From Candidatus Binatia bacterium (GTDB taxonomy: Bacteria; Desulfobacterota; Binatia; Bin18): DNA of 64,000 nucleotides. Each line of letters opens with the position of its first letter. Positions within the stretch are counted from its first letter, which is position 1. This document shows, one piece after another, positions 56,911 to 64,000 of the stretch. The position numbers were made by a program, and so were the translations under genes. Location: positions 248,001 through 312,000 of the forward strand of contig JAJEFA010000021.1 of NCBI GenBank assembly GCA_022820725.1, given 5' to 3'. Below the pieces are notes generated by a model. It saw nothing but the letters and a program-made list of their open reading frames with translations. It was not told the DNA's origin and searched no databases.

Positions 56911-58185
56911 CTACGCCGCTCTCTGGAGTCTGGCCCTGCTCGGGGTCAGCTCGTTCCGGTAAAACTCCCCATCCTTCATGATGGCGTGCAGGTTCTTTCT
57001 ATCCTGCAGGATGGTGATGTCTCTGGCCGGATTGCCCTTGACGATGAGGAGGTCGGCGATTTTACCCGGCTCGATAGTCCCCAGCTCATCGCCCATGCCG
57101 AGCAACTCCGCGCCATTCTTGGTGGCCCAGCGCAGGACTTCGTTGGCCGGGATGCCGGCGCCCTTCACATAGGCTTCCAGCTCGCAGGCGTACTCGCCGT
57201 GCGGCATGGAGGCAATACCGAAATCGTCACCGATTACCAGTTTCACCCCGGCCTTATTGGCTTTGGGCAGGACTTCATACGAGTGCTCCAGATTCCGTTC
57301 CATGCTGTCGACACCGCCCCAGCCGCTCGAACCCGTGCGGCGTTTTTCCTCGACGACCTTCCACGGGAAGTACAAGCTCGGCACTACAAAAGTCTCTTGT
57401 TCGAGCATGCCCTCAATGCACTCGTCATCCATCCGGTCGCCGTGGTCGATCACGTCCATGCCGGCTTGGAGGGCGGCCAGGATGCCTTTCTTGGAAATAA
57501 TATGGCCCCGAATTTTTCGGCCGCGTTCATGGGCGGCGATGGTCGCCGCATCGATTTCGTCCTGGCTCATGGTCATCGTGTCCTCGTCCCATATCAGCCC
57601 ATGTCCACCGGTCGGGTAGAGTTTAATGATGTCCACGCCCTGCTTGATTTCTTCGCGCACGGCTTTGCGGAAGTCGTCGGGCCCGTCGCAAATACGGGCT
57701 AAGCCGTCCATGCCCATCTTCCAGAAGTTGGGATGACAGTCCACCGAATCGCCGGTGGTCACCACGTCCCGACCGCAGGCCAGAAACCGCGGGCCCGGAA
57801 TCATACCCGTGTTAATGGCCTTTTTCAGCGTAACATCAATGTTGTGCATCGAGCCCGCGCCAGCCGCGCCCGTGTAGCCGCAGCTCAGCAGCAGCTCGGC
57901 ATTCTTGGCCGCGATGAGTGTCAGATAGGTCGGTGGATATTTCATGTCGATATCGTTCATGTCGCCGACATTGGCGTAGGCGACATGATAGTGGCATTGC
58001 ACCATGCCCGGCATGAGGGATTTCCCACTCAGATCATATACGACATCCCTGGCTGTGGGTTTGGGCATATCCCCATTTTTCCCGACCGCCTTGATACGCT
58101 GTCCCTGTACCACCACGGTGGAGTTGGGTTGGGGCTTATGCTCGCCGTCAATCAGATTCACACCACGAAAAAATATACGTCCCAT
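56911..58185 (-). CDS. Amidohydrolase, imidazolonepropionase/dihydroorotase-like
   Basis: The 424-residue protein has an N-terminal composite domain (FFRGVNLIDGEHKPQPNSTV) and the metal motif GMVQCHYHVAYAN in place of the usual HxH, where the His pair is H-Y-H. Further sites are GHIISKKGILAALQAGMDVIDHG and VIGDDFGIASMPHG. It ends with the family's IEPGKIADLLIVKGNPARDI. The substrate is a cyclic amide or peptide-like compound, not identified. Confidence 0.88.
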   Translation of the reverse strand: MGRIFFRGVNLIDGEHKPQPNSTVVVQGQRIKAVGKNGDMPKPTARDVVYDLSGKSLMPGMVQCHYHVAYANVGDMNDIDMKYPPTYLTLIAAKNAELLLSCGYTGAAGAGSMHNIDVTLKKAINTGMIPGPRFLACGRDVVTTGDSVDCHPNFWKMGMDGLARICDGPDDFRKAVREEIKQGVDIIKLYPTGGHGLIWDEDTMTMSQDEIDAATIAAHERGRKIRGHIISKKGILAALQAGMDVIDHGDRMDDECIEGMLEQETFVVPSLYFPWKVVEEKRRTGSSGWGGVDSMERNLEHSYEVLPKANKAGVKLVIGDDFGIASMPHGEYACELEAYVKGAGIPANEVLRWATKNGAELLGMGDELGTIEPGKIADLLIVKGNPARDITILQDRKNLHAIMKDGEFYRNELTPSRARLQRAA

Positions 58186-58283
58186 AACGACCCTCCTCTA
58201 TGTAGAGTGTTCTCAAATCTGGTGTTAAGAAGTATTGCTCTTATCTAGCGTATTTCCAGCCCGAGACCAAACGGATTTTTGTC

Positions 58284-59369
58284 CTAGAGTTCTTTGACCT
58301 CGGGGATGACCGTCTGTGCAAAACGGGTCATGGCTGCCTTGACCTGCTCGTGCGGCACCATGCCGCCCGGATTAAACCAGCAGATCAGTTCGTTCATGTT
58401 GAGCTCTTGATGGAGCTGGTGAATCCGGTCCACACAGGTCTGGGCGGGACCGAAAATAGCCATGCTGTCAACGACTTTCTCAAAGGTAATGCTCTCCAGA
58501 TTTTTACGGATCTCCGCGGTATAGCGATACGACTCCATGTCCTCCTGTTTGGCGGTACCGCTCGTCATCATGCCCAGGACACTTCCGAAGTAATGACGAA
58601 TACTCGGCTCTACAGTCTGGCGTACCTGATCCAGGCTTTCGCCTGGATGCATGAAAAACATGGTGGAGACATCCTGCGGAGCGTACATGGGGTGGGTGAC
58701 CTGTCCGTTGTGGGGGGCGTGGTCGTCCCAGGCTTGGCGATAGGTTGCGACTTGCTCAAACATCTTGGGCAGGGGATTGGTCACCGATGCCACAAATATC
58801 GGATGGCCGGTTTTCCCCGCAAAAACCGCTGTCTCCGGGCTGTTGGCGGCGATCCTGATGGGCGGATGGGGCTGTTGCAGCGGCTTGGGGACAACGCTGG
58901 TTTCCGGAATCTTGTAATAGCTACCGTCATAGGAGAACGACTCATTCGTCCAGGCTTGTTTGATGATCTCCAGGCTTTCTTCAAAGCGCTCGCGGCTCTC
59001 TTCCCGCGAGCGATCAAAGCCCGCAAAATGGAGTGGAATCGTCCCGCGTCCAACCCCGAACTCCAGGCGACCATTACTCAACAGATCGACCGTTGCGCCC
59101 TCTTCCGCGTTGCGGACTGGATGCCAGAGCGGCAGAAGGTTGACGGCAATGCCCAGGCGGATGTGCTGTGTTCGTTGGGCAATAGCCGTGGCAACAATCA
59201 GTGGCGACGACATAATCGAGAAGTGCTTATAGAAGTGCAGTTCCGCTAGCCAGGCACAATCGAACCCAAGTTGCTCGGCGTGAATGATCTGTTCAATGGT
59301 TTCTTGATAGCGCGTTGTCTGGGTCTGGGTATCTGCGCACGGCAGCTGGTAGAAAAGGCCAAATCTCAC
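58284..59369 (-). CDS. LLM-class flavin-dependent monooxygenase-like protein
   Basis: The protein of about 361 residues starts at GTG 59367-59369 after GGAGGGGATAC with VRFGLFYQLPCAD. It shows AEQLGFDCAWLAELHFYKHF (the luciferase alpha-type His), LWHPVRNAEEGATVDLLSNGR and FGVGRGTIPLHFAGF. This is the bacterial luciferase alpha/beta branch using FMNH2. An upstream in-frame ATG gives an unlikely N-terminus. Confidence 0.87.
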   Translation of the reverse strand: MRFGLFYQLPCADTQTQTTRYQETIEQIIHAEQLGFDCAWLAELHFYKHFSIMSSPLIVATAIAQRTQHIRLGIAVNLLPLWHPVRNAEEGATVDLLSNGRLEFGVGRGTIPLHFAGFDRSREESRERFEESLEIIKQAWTNESFSYDGSYYKIPETSVVPKPLQQPHPPIRIAANSPETAVFAGKTGHPIFVASVTNPLPKMFEQVATYRQAWDDHAPHNGQVTHPMYAPQDVSTMFFMHPGESLDQVRQTVEPSIRHYFGSVLGMMTSGTAKQEDMESYRYTAEIRKNLESITFEKVVDSMAIFGPAQTCVDRIHQLHQELNMNELICWFNPGGMVPHEQVKAAMTRFAQTVIPEVKEL

Positions 59370-59576
59370 GTATCCCCTCCTCTGCTCTACACTCGATCGT
59401 GTAGAGTCTGTTGTTTGTGTTGAGCATGCCCGGAGTGGGTCTGTCAAGAACAAGGGCACGGTCGGCGCAGGGAGGAGGAGCTCGGAAGACGCGCCGTTCG
59501 GAGCCGCCCTTGTTGCCGCCGTTTGCCCTGCGGTATAGTCCCTAGGCCACAGATTTTACAGCTCAGGAGGGATAGT

Positions 59577-59954
59577 ATGGCGAATCAGAGCGACTTGGAA
59601 AAGGGAATCGAAATCCGAAAAAAGCTGAGCGGCGACCGCTTCGGGACCTCGGCTAGCGCGCTGGCGGAACTCGCTCCGGACCTTGATGAGATGTTGAATG
59701 AAGTCGTCTTCGGACGGGTCTGGACCAGACCGGGGCTGGAGCTCAAAATGCGCAGCGTGGCCGTGATTGCGGCTCTGACCGCCATGCAGCGGCTGCCCCA
59801 ACTCAAGAGCCATATCGCGAACGGGCTGAACGCCGGTCTGACCAAGGAAGAAATTATTGAGATTCTCATCCAGATGGCCTTTTATGCCGGCGCGCCTACT
59901 GCAGTCAACGCGTTTCAGATTGCCAAAGAAGTCTTTGAAGCAGAGGGCGTGTAA
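59577..59954 (+). CDS. Carboxymuconolactone decarboxylase family protein (PcaC-like)
   Basis: The 125-residue protein matches PcaC in length: EKGIEIRKKLSG, VFGRVWTRPGLELKMRSVAVIAAL, NAGLTKEEIIEILIQMAFYAGAPTAVNAF. It has no CxxC, so it is not AhpD. PcaC decarboxylates 4-carboxymuconolactone in protocatechuate degradation, but no other pca gene lies here. AGGAGGGATAGT precedes ATG 59577. Confidence 0.9.
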   Translation: MANQSDLEKGIEIRKKLSGDRFGTSASALAELAPDLDEMLNEVVFGRVWTRPGLELKMRSVAVIAALTAMQRLPQLKSHIANGLNAGLTKEEIIEILIQMAFYAGAPTAVNAFQIAKEVFEAEGV

Positions 59955-59970
59955 GGAGCAACGTCCCGGT

Positions 59971-61320
59971 ATGGCGTGGTCCTGGAATCGTTGGCGCCGG
60001 CAGCGCTCCGTTCATACAAGTGTTCAGTCCAGAGACCTCGGTCAGTGGCAGCTGAATACGGATCGTTTTCTGCGGGTCCTGCGGGCCCTGGTGGCTGTTG
60101 GTGAGCGCTTGCAGAATTCCCCGTCTCCAGACCAGCCGCCCCCACAGGAAGATCTCGCCGGAGATATTGTTCTCAACGAATTGTCAGCGCATACTTCCCG
60201 CGGCCGTTTGCAGGTGGAACGGGTAAGCTATGCCAAAGGCCGCGGGAATCTTATCCTGAGCTATCCGGGCCGCCCCGTTGAACGCCCCCATCAAACCGTC
60301 GCTTTTGTGGGTGCCCATCTTGATGTGGTACCGGCCGACCCAAAAGACTGGCAGCGCCCGCCCTTTGCGTTGCAGGTCGAGGGAGACCGGTTGTACGGAC
60401 GGGGTGTCACCGACTGCCTGGGCCATGTCGCCGTTCTGACCGACCTTTTTGCTCAGCTCGCTGAATCGGAAGTGGAGCTCGACCATAGCGTTGTCGGAGT
60501 CGTTATTGCCGACGAGGAACTCTCCAACACGCACGGCGTCGGGATTGGTCGGCTGGTCAAAGACGGACGGCTCGATTATCTCAAGAACGGACCGCTGTAC
60601 TGGATCGATAGTGCTGACTTCGGACCAACTACGGCAACCGCCGGCATGGCCCTGTGGCGACTGGCTATTGAAGGCAAGGGCAGTCACTCCGGGTTTCCGC
60701 AAAACGGGATCAATGCCGCCGAACTGGCCACGGAAGTAATCCGCGCCCTCCAGCAGTGGTTCTACGCCCACTATCCTGTCCACCCAAAAGAACAGGAGTA
60801 CGGTTTCCGAGCGCCTTCGTCGCTCAAACCGACGCGGGTGCAGGTTGAGAACGATACGCTGACAAAAATTCCGTCCACGGCCCGTATTGAAGGCGATATT
60901 CGCCTGACGCCGTGGTATGACCCTGACGAAGTGAAAAAAGGACTGACGGCCTTTCTGGAAACACTAGATATCAGCCAACTGCCGGTCTTTGGTCCGGGCC
61001 GCTATGCCTGTAACGGACAGGTCGGGACGGCACGATTTGAGATGTTGGGAACGCCGTCCGGTGGAATGGCGTGCGACCGGACCTCAGACGGCTACGCGGC
61101 TCTCGCCCAAGCGGTTACGGCAGTGCGGCCCGACGCTCAGCCCTTTGCCCTGACGGGCAGTCTGCCCTATGTCCGCTTTCTGCAGGAGCACGACTTTGAC
61201 GTACAAATTACCGGTTTTGGCAGGAATGAAGCCTACCACGCGCCAAACGAGTTTGCCGAACTGTCCCATATGCAGGACGGCTTTCGTATCTTGTGTCACC
61301 TGCTGCGACACTTCGGCTAG
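59971..61320 (+). CDS. M20-family metallopeptidase/deacylase
   Basis: The 449-residue protein has the M20 motifs VGAHLDVVPADP, GDRLYGRGVTDCLGHV, VIADEELSNTHGVGI and EGKGSHSGFPQNGIN. It is longer at the N-terminus than ArgE, with a basic start (WSWNRWRRQRS). It resembles acetylornithine deacetylase/peptidase T-like proteins of unclear substrate. The ATG at 59971 is 13 nt after AAGGAG, so the true start is somewhat uncertain. It is the last gene before the composition change. Confidence 0.88.
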   Translation: MAWSWNRWRRQRSVHTSVQSRDLGQWQLNTDRFLRVLRALVAVGERLQNSPSPDQPPPQEDLAGDIVLNELSAHTSRGRLQVERVSYAKGRGNLILSYPGRPVERPHQTVAFVGAHLDVVPADPKDWQRPPFALQVEGDRLYGRGVTDCLGHVAVLTDLFAQLAESEVELDHSVVGVVIADEELSNTHGVGIGRLVKDGRLDYLKNGPLYWIDSADFGPTTATAGMALWRLAIEGKGSHSGFPQNGINAAELATEVIRALQQWFYAHYPVHPKEQEYGFRAPSSLKPTRVQVENDTLTKIPSTARIEGDIRLTPWYDPDEVKKGLTAFLETLDISQLPVFGPGRYACNGQVGTARFEMLGTPSGGMACDRTSDGYAALAQAVTAVRPDAQPFALTGSLPYVRFLQEHDFDVQITGFGRNEAYHAPNEFAELSHMQDGFRILCHLLRHFG

Positions 61321-61476
61321 GGCGGTCTGAAAAACGCCCCTCACCTAAAAATTCCTCCTCTTGACGGGTTTTTATTTCCTAGAAGCTCTTTTATTATTCC
61401 ATGTTTCATTTTATTATATATTTCTATCGTTCGATGAAAATTGTCTTTTAGGTGAAACTTTTGTTTTTTATTCTCC
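61321..61476. other. AT-rich junction with 10-bp inverted repeat
   Basis: From about 61351 the sequence is rich in T and A (TTTTATTATT, TTTTATTATATA) unlike the G+C-rich neighbourhood. TCACCTAAAA (61341-61350) and TTTTAGGTGA (61446-61455) form a perfect inverted repeat around about 95 bp. A TTGACG at 61361 could be a -35 box, but no matching -10 was found at the right distance. The block separates the catabolic genes from the SIR2 gene. Confidence 0.6.
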
Positions 61477-64000
61477 ATGGATTCTGAGAAATTTAACTAT
61501 CTGAGTGAAGAAGACCGTCTCCAGGCAGTTGAACTCGCTCGCCACATCGCCAGAAGAGAGTGGGTCCTTTTCGCTGGAAGTGGCATATCCCGGTCGAGCG
61601 GACTGCCTCTATGGGGTGAGTTGGTTGAAGAGATGGTCAAAAGACTTGGACCAGAGGTAGAGTCAACAGACCCTTTAGAAGTCGCTTCTCTTTTTGAAGC
61701 GAATTTCAGTCGTTCCTCACTGATAGAGTTTCTTCGAGGTCATCTTCAGGTGTCCGACCTCCATTCTAATTCATTACATGAGAGTTTGCTTGATCTTAAT
61801 CCATCGAAGATTGTTACAACAAATTTCGATGATCTCTTTGAGCAGGCTCTTGAGCAGAGACAGATTCCCTATGCAAGTGCCGCAACAAACGGAGAAATGA
61901 GCCTTACTGGTGGCGGACTCCTAGTCCTCAAGCCCCATGGGGACTTCAAGCATCCAGATTCTCTCGTTTTTTCGAGACGGGATTACGCGAGATATCCTCA
62001 ACACGAAACTATAAACGCGACGCTCTGTTCATGGGCTGCCCTATATTCGTTCCTCTTCGTCGGCTACAGCCTCAGCGACCCAGACCTTGAACATCAGTTC
62101 CAGGGCATTCTTGATGCTCAGGGAGACTTGGCGCGAACCCACTATATCCTAATTGATAGAACCGACTACCAGCGTCGCAATGCTTTATCGAGACTAAGGA
62201 ATATCCAGGTTATCGAACTTGGTTCATACGACAAGCTCGAAACTTTTCTTACTGACCTTTCCAACGAAGCTGAAACGATTCGTTCGCGCGAGATAAAGTC
62301 TCCTCCGCTTTATGCCGCGAGAAACCTTGAATCATCAGAACTCAGTGGAGCCGAGCAACAACTTCTCGAATTTCTCAGTGAGGATTACACTCCGGTCGTT
62401 AAGGCGCTTGAGCAATCGCACTTTGTTGATGCAGAAACTTATCTGCAACGTGTCTTGAAAAAAATCGGTAATTTGGAAGTCGATACGGGGTTTGGTCAAA
62501 AGCCCGAATTTCAATCTTTTCATCAACGAGTCTTATTGGCCTCAGCCGCTGTTGCCTCTAAACGGCAAAAGAGCGAAGAAGCGCGGAGACTCTTTCATAG
62601 GGCCGAAGAACTTCAACCCTTCACAGAGAAACGCCGCCTTCAAGCCGCCGAGGTCTTGATCCATCTTGGGGACTTTCAAAAGGTCGATCCTCTTCTTTCC
62701 GGAAGCGCAGAGGCTCACGAAACGAGAGGGAAAGAAATTCTTGGTCTTGTTGCCCTTTTACGTAATGACGAAGACCGGTTCCATGAGCTCTATCCGAACG
62801 GTGATGAGAACAACCTGGAATTTGTTATCCAGCAAGCGCGTCTGGCAATGGAATCGTCGCAAGATGATACCGTAAAGAGCGTTCTATATTTGCTCGATAA
62901 AGCTTGGACACTATCCAAAGGCTTTCCCCAAGGGCTTTTTATCGTTGCTGGGATGACTGACAACGTGCTCCGACGCATAGTCACAGAAGAATGGGAAGCC
63001 CTTGGGGTAAATAGAGAAGAACTCCTCAAGACGGTCCGGGAGCGCTACCAGGAGGTTCTGAGCGCTTTTGAGGGATTCACCGACCAATATCCAGAGGGTA
63101 TCGTTCTCGTTCTTTCCTCTCTTCTCTCCTTCCATCGCATCCTCCATGAAGATGAAGCGCAACAAAGCATTCTCCAGCGGCTTCAGTCGCTGTCTCCTAT
63201 GCCACGTGAGCGAGTTTTAGCTGAACATCTAGCCGGTGAACCTTCTCCGACTCTTGAAGTTATCGAGAGCCTTTTTCAGAGCAACTTGGCAAGCGATGAA
63301 AAGGCACTCCTTAAGGGAGATGCACTGAAACGAGATGGGAAAAGATCAGAGGCGGAACAAATCTACCGGCAGGCGCTCTTACAAGGGGAGAAGTCAGAGG
63401 TGCACCAGGCACTCATCCTGGCTTTGTTGGAACTGCTATTAGAACAAGAGCGGTATGCTGAAGCACTCGCCTTTCTTGATGAATCATTAGAAGATGGACC
63501 TTTCCAGGCCCTTATGAGAGGGAGGGTCCTGTTGCACCGAAACGAGCAGGAAGGAGCACTTACAACAATACGATTGGCACTCACCGAACATCCACGAAAC
63601 ATGCTTCTTAGAAAGAATTGCGTTCGTCTTTTGATCCAGAAGGGTGCGTTTGCAGAGGCCCTTGAGCAGGCCGAACATTTGGAAGAATTGCTTCCTAGTT
63701 TTGAACATAAATTATTGCGAGCGGATATACTGGAGCAGATAGATCAGAATGAGGAGTCACTGTGCGTCATAGAGGAGATAGAGAGAGAAGCGTACATTAC
63801 GCGTCCGTTAGTAGAGCTCAAATGTAACCTGTTCCAAAAGCTGGGACGGTATCGAGAAGCCGCAGAATTCCTGAAGAACTGCCAAGATCAATATCCAGAG
63901 GATTACTCCCTCCGTTTTAACGAGGCGACTGCCTGGGCGCACGCCGGAGAGATGGATAGAGCGATAGCAATCTGGGAGGGCCTTCGTGAGCACACGGAAT
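61477..64000 (+). CDS. SIR2-domain NADase with long TPR-like region, putative anti-phage effector (3' end outside window)
   Basis: The frame is open for 841 codons from ATG 61477 to the window edge. Residues about 9-285 form a SIR2-like domain: FAGSGISRSSGLP (34-38 GSGIS), VTTNFDDLFEQAL with the catalytic Asn116, LKPHGD with the catalytic His154, and GYSLSDPDLEHQF at 196-208. About 290-600 is helical, and about 609-841 consists of TPR-like helix pairs (AEQIYRQALLQ, RYAEALAFLDESL, GAFAEALEQAEHLEE, RYREAAEFLKNCQ, EMDRAIAIWEGL). There is no P-loop, so it is not a STAND-type protein in the part seen. SIR2 NADases of Thoeris, DSR, Avs and Argonaute systems deplete NAD to stop phage. The start has no clear ribosome-binding site, and the region is more AT-rich than its neighbours. 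Confidence 0.85.
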   Translation, partial: MDSEKFNYLSEEDRLQAVELARHIARREWVLFAGSGISRSSGLPLWGELVEEMVKRLGPEVESTDPLEVASLFEANFSRSSLIEFLRGHLQVSDLHSNSLHESLLDLNPSKIVTTNFDDLFEQALEQRQIPYASAATNGEMSLTGGGLLVLKPHGDFKHPDSLVFSRRDYARYPQHETINATLCSWAALYSFLFVGYSLSDPDLEHQFQGILDAQGDLARTHYILIDRTDYQRRNALSRLRNIQVIELGSYDKLETFLTDLSNEAETIRSREIKSPPLYAARNLESSELSGAEQQLLEFLSEDYTPVVKALEQSHFVDAETYLQRVLKKIGNLEVDTGFGQKPEFQSFHQRVLLASAAVASKRQKSEEARRLFHRAEELQPFTEKRRLQAAEVLIHLGDFQKVDPLLSGSAEAHETRGKEILGLVALLRNDEDRFHELYPNGDENNLEFVIQQARLAMESSQDDTVKSVLYLLDKAWTLSKGFPQGLFIVAGMTDNVLRRIVTEEWEALGVNREELLKTVRERYQEVLSAFEGFTDQYPEGIVLVLSSLLSFHRILHEDEAQQSILQRLQSLSPMPRERVLAEHLAGEPSPTLEVIESLFQSNLASDEKALLKGDALKRDGKRSEAEQIYRQALLQGEKSEVHQALILALLELLLEQERYAEALAFLDESLEDGPFQALMRGRVLLHRNEQEGALTTIRLALTEHPRNMLLRKNCVRLLIQKGAFAEALEQAEHLEELLPSFEHKLLRADILEQIDQNEESLCVIEEIEREAYITRPLVELKCNLFQKLGRYREAAEFLKNCQDQYPEDYSLRFNEATAWAHAGEMDRAIAIWEGLREHTE

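Noticed and set aside
1..64000. CRISPR arrays, rRNA, tRNA genes and insertion-sequence transposases
   Set aside because: No spaced direct repeats, no cloverleaf or rRNA-like segments and no transposase motifs were seen; the only dispersed repeat is the palindromic element.

Overview
The window comes from a Gram-negative, aerobic bacterium with moderately high G+C. It has a TonB-type receptor, an outer-membrane Tsx-like channel, periplasmic c-type cytochromes and Tat signals. The mix of alternative complex III, a PQQ dehydrogenase of the lanthanide type, several luciferase-like (LLM) flavoenzymes, paired hydantoinase genes and many amidohydrolases and enoyl-CoA hydratases resembles uncultured lineages such as Tectomicrobia/Entotheonella or Binatota. 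That placement is inference from gene content only; no rRNA, tRNA or marker protein is present to fix it.

Layout. 1-2.2 kb: the start of a TonB-dependent receptor, an ArsC-like protein, a lactonase-type metallo-beta-lactamase fold enzyme and an RRM RNA-binding protein that seems to start at ATC. 2.5-9.7 kb: an alternative complex III operon (actA, actB, fused actC-actD, actE, actF). 10.1-14.3 kb: a periplasmic PQQ alcohol dehydrogenase operon with a XoxJ-like protein, a cytochrome with a CX3CH haem site and a beta-propeller protein, followed by a convergent Tsx-like channel. 15.1-17.3 kb: small toxin-antitoxin-like genes (DUF4258-DUF2283, DUF433, HicB) and degenerate remnants. 17.3-26.5 kb: GrxD, BolA, YgfZ and two desulforedoxin-like miniproteins (an iron-sulfur theme) mixed with acyl-CoA enzymes, an amidohydrolase, a leucine-type dehydrogenase, a Rieske protein and a flavin reductase. 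26.6-47.3 kb: a permease, LLM flavoenzymes, IlvE, enoyl-CoA hydratases, an HpaB-family enzyme, HepT-MntA, a second DUF4258-DUF2283 pair, PdxJ, an ArgE-type deacylase, Upp and a PrpF-like isomerase. 47.4-61.3 kb: two VOC proteins, an amidase, a HyuA-HyuB2-HyuB1 cluster, NTF2-like and amidohydrolase genes, another LLM enzyme, a carboxymuconolactone decarboxylase-like protein and an M20 peptidase.

Electrons from alcohols oxidised in the periplasm by the PQQ enzyme probably pass to its cytochrome, and the quinol pool is oxidised by alternative complex III; no terminal oxidase lies in the window. The remaining clusters look like a catabolic toolkit for acyl-CoA, amide and cyclic-amide compounds, with substrates unknown.

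The most striking item is at the right edge. After an AT-rich junction with a 10-bp inverted repeat, the composition changes and a long open frame of at least 841 codons starts at 61477, running off the window. It encodes a SIR2-type NADase domain with its Asn/His pair intact, followed by a long TPR-like helical region and no visible P-loop. It looks like an acquired anti-phage effector. A second unexpected signal is a 50-55 bp palindromic element present four times between genes.
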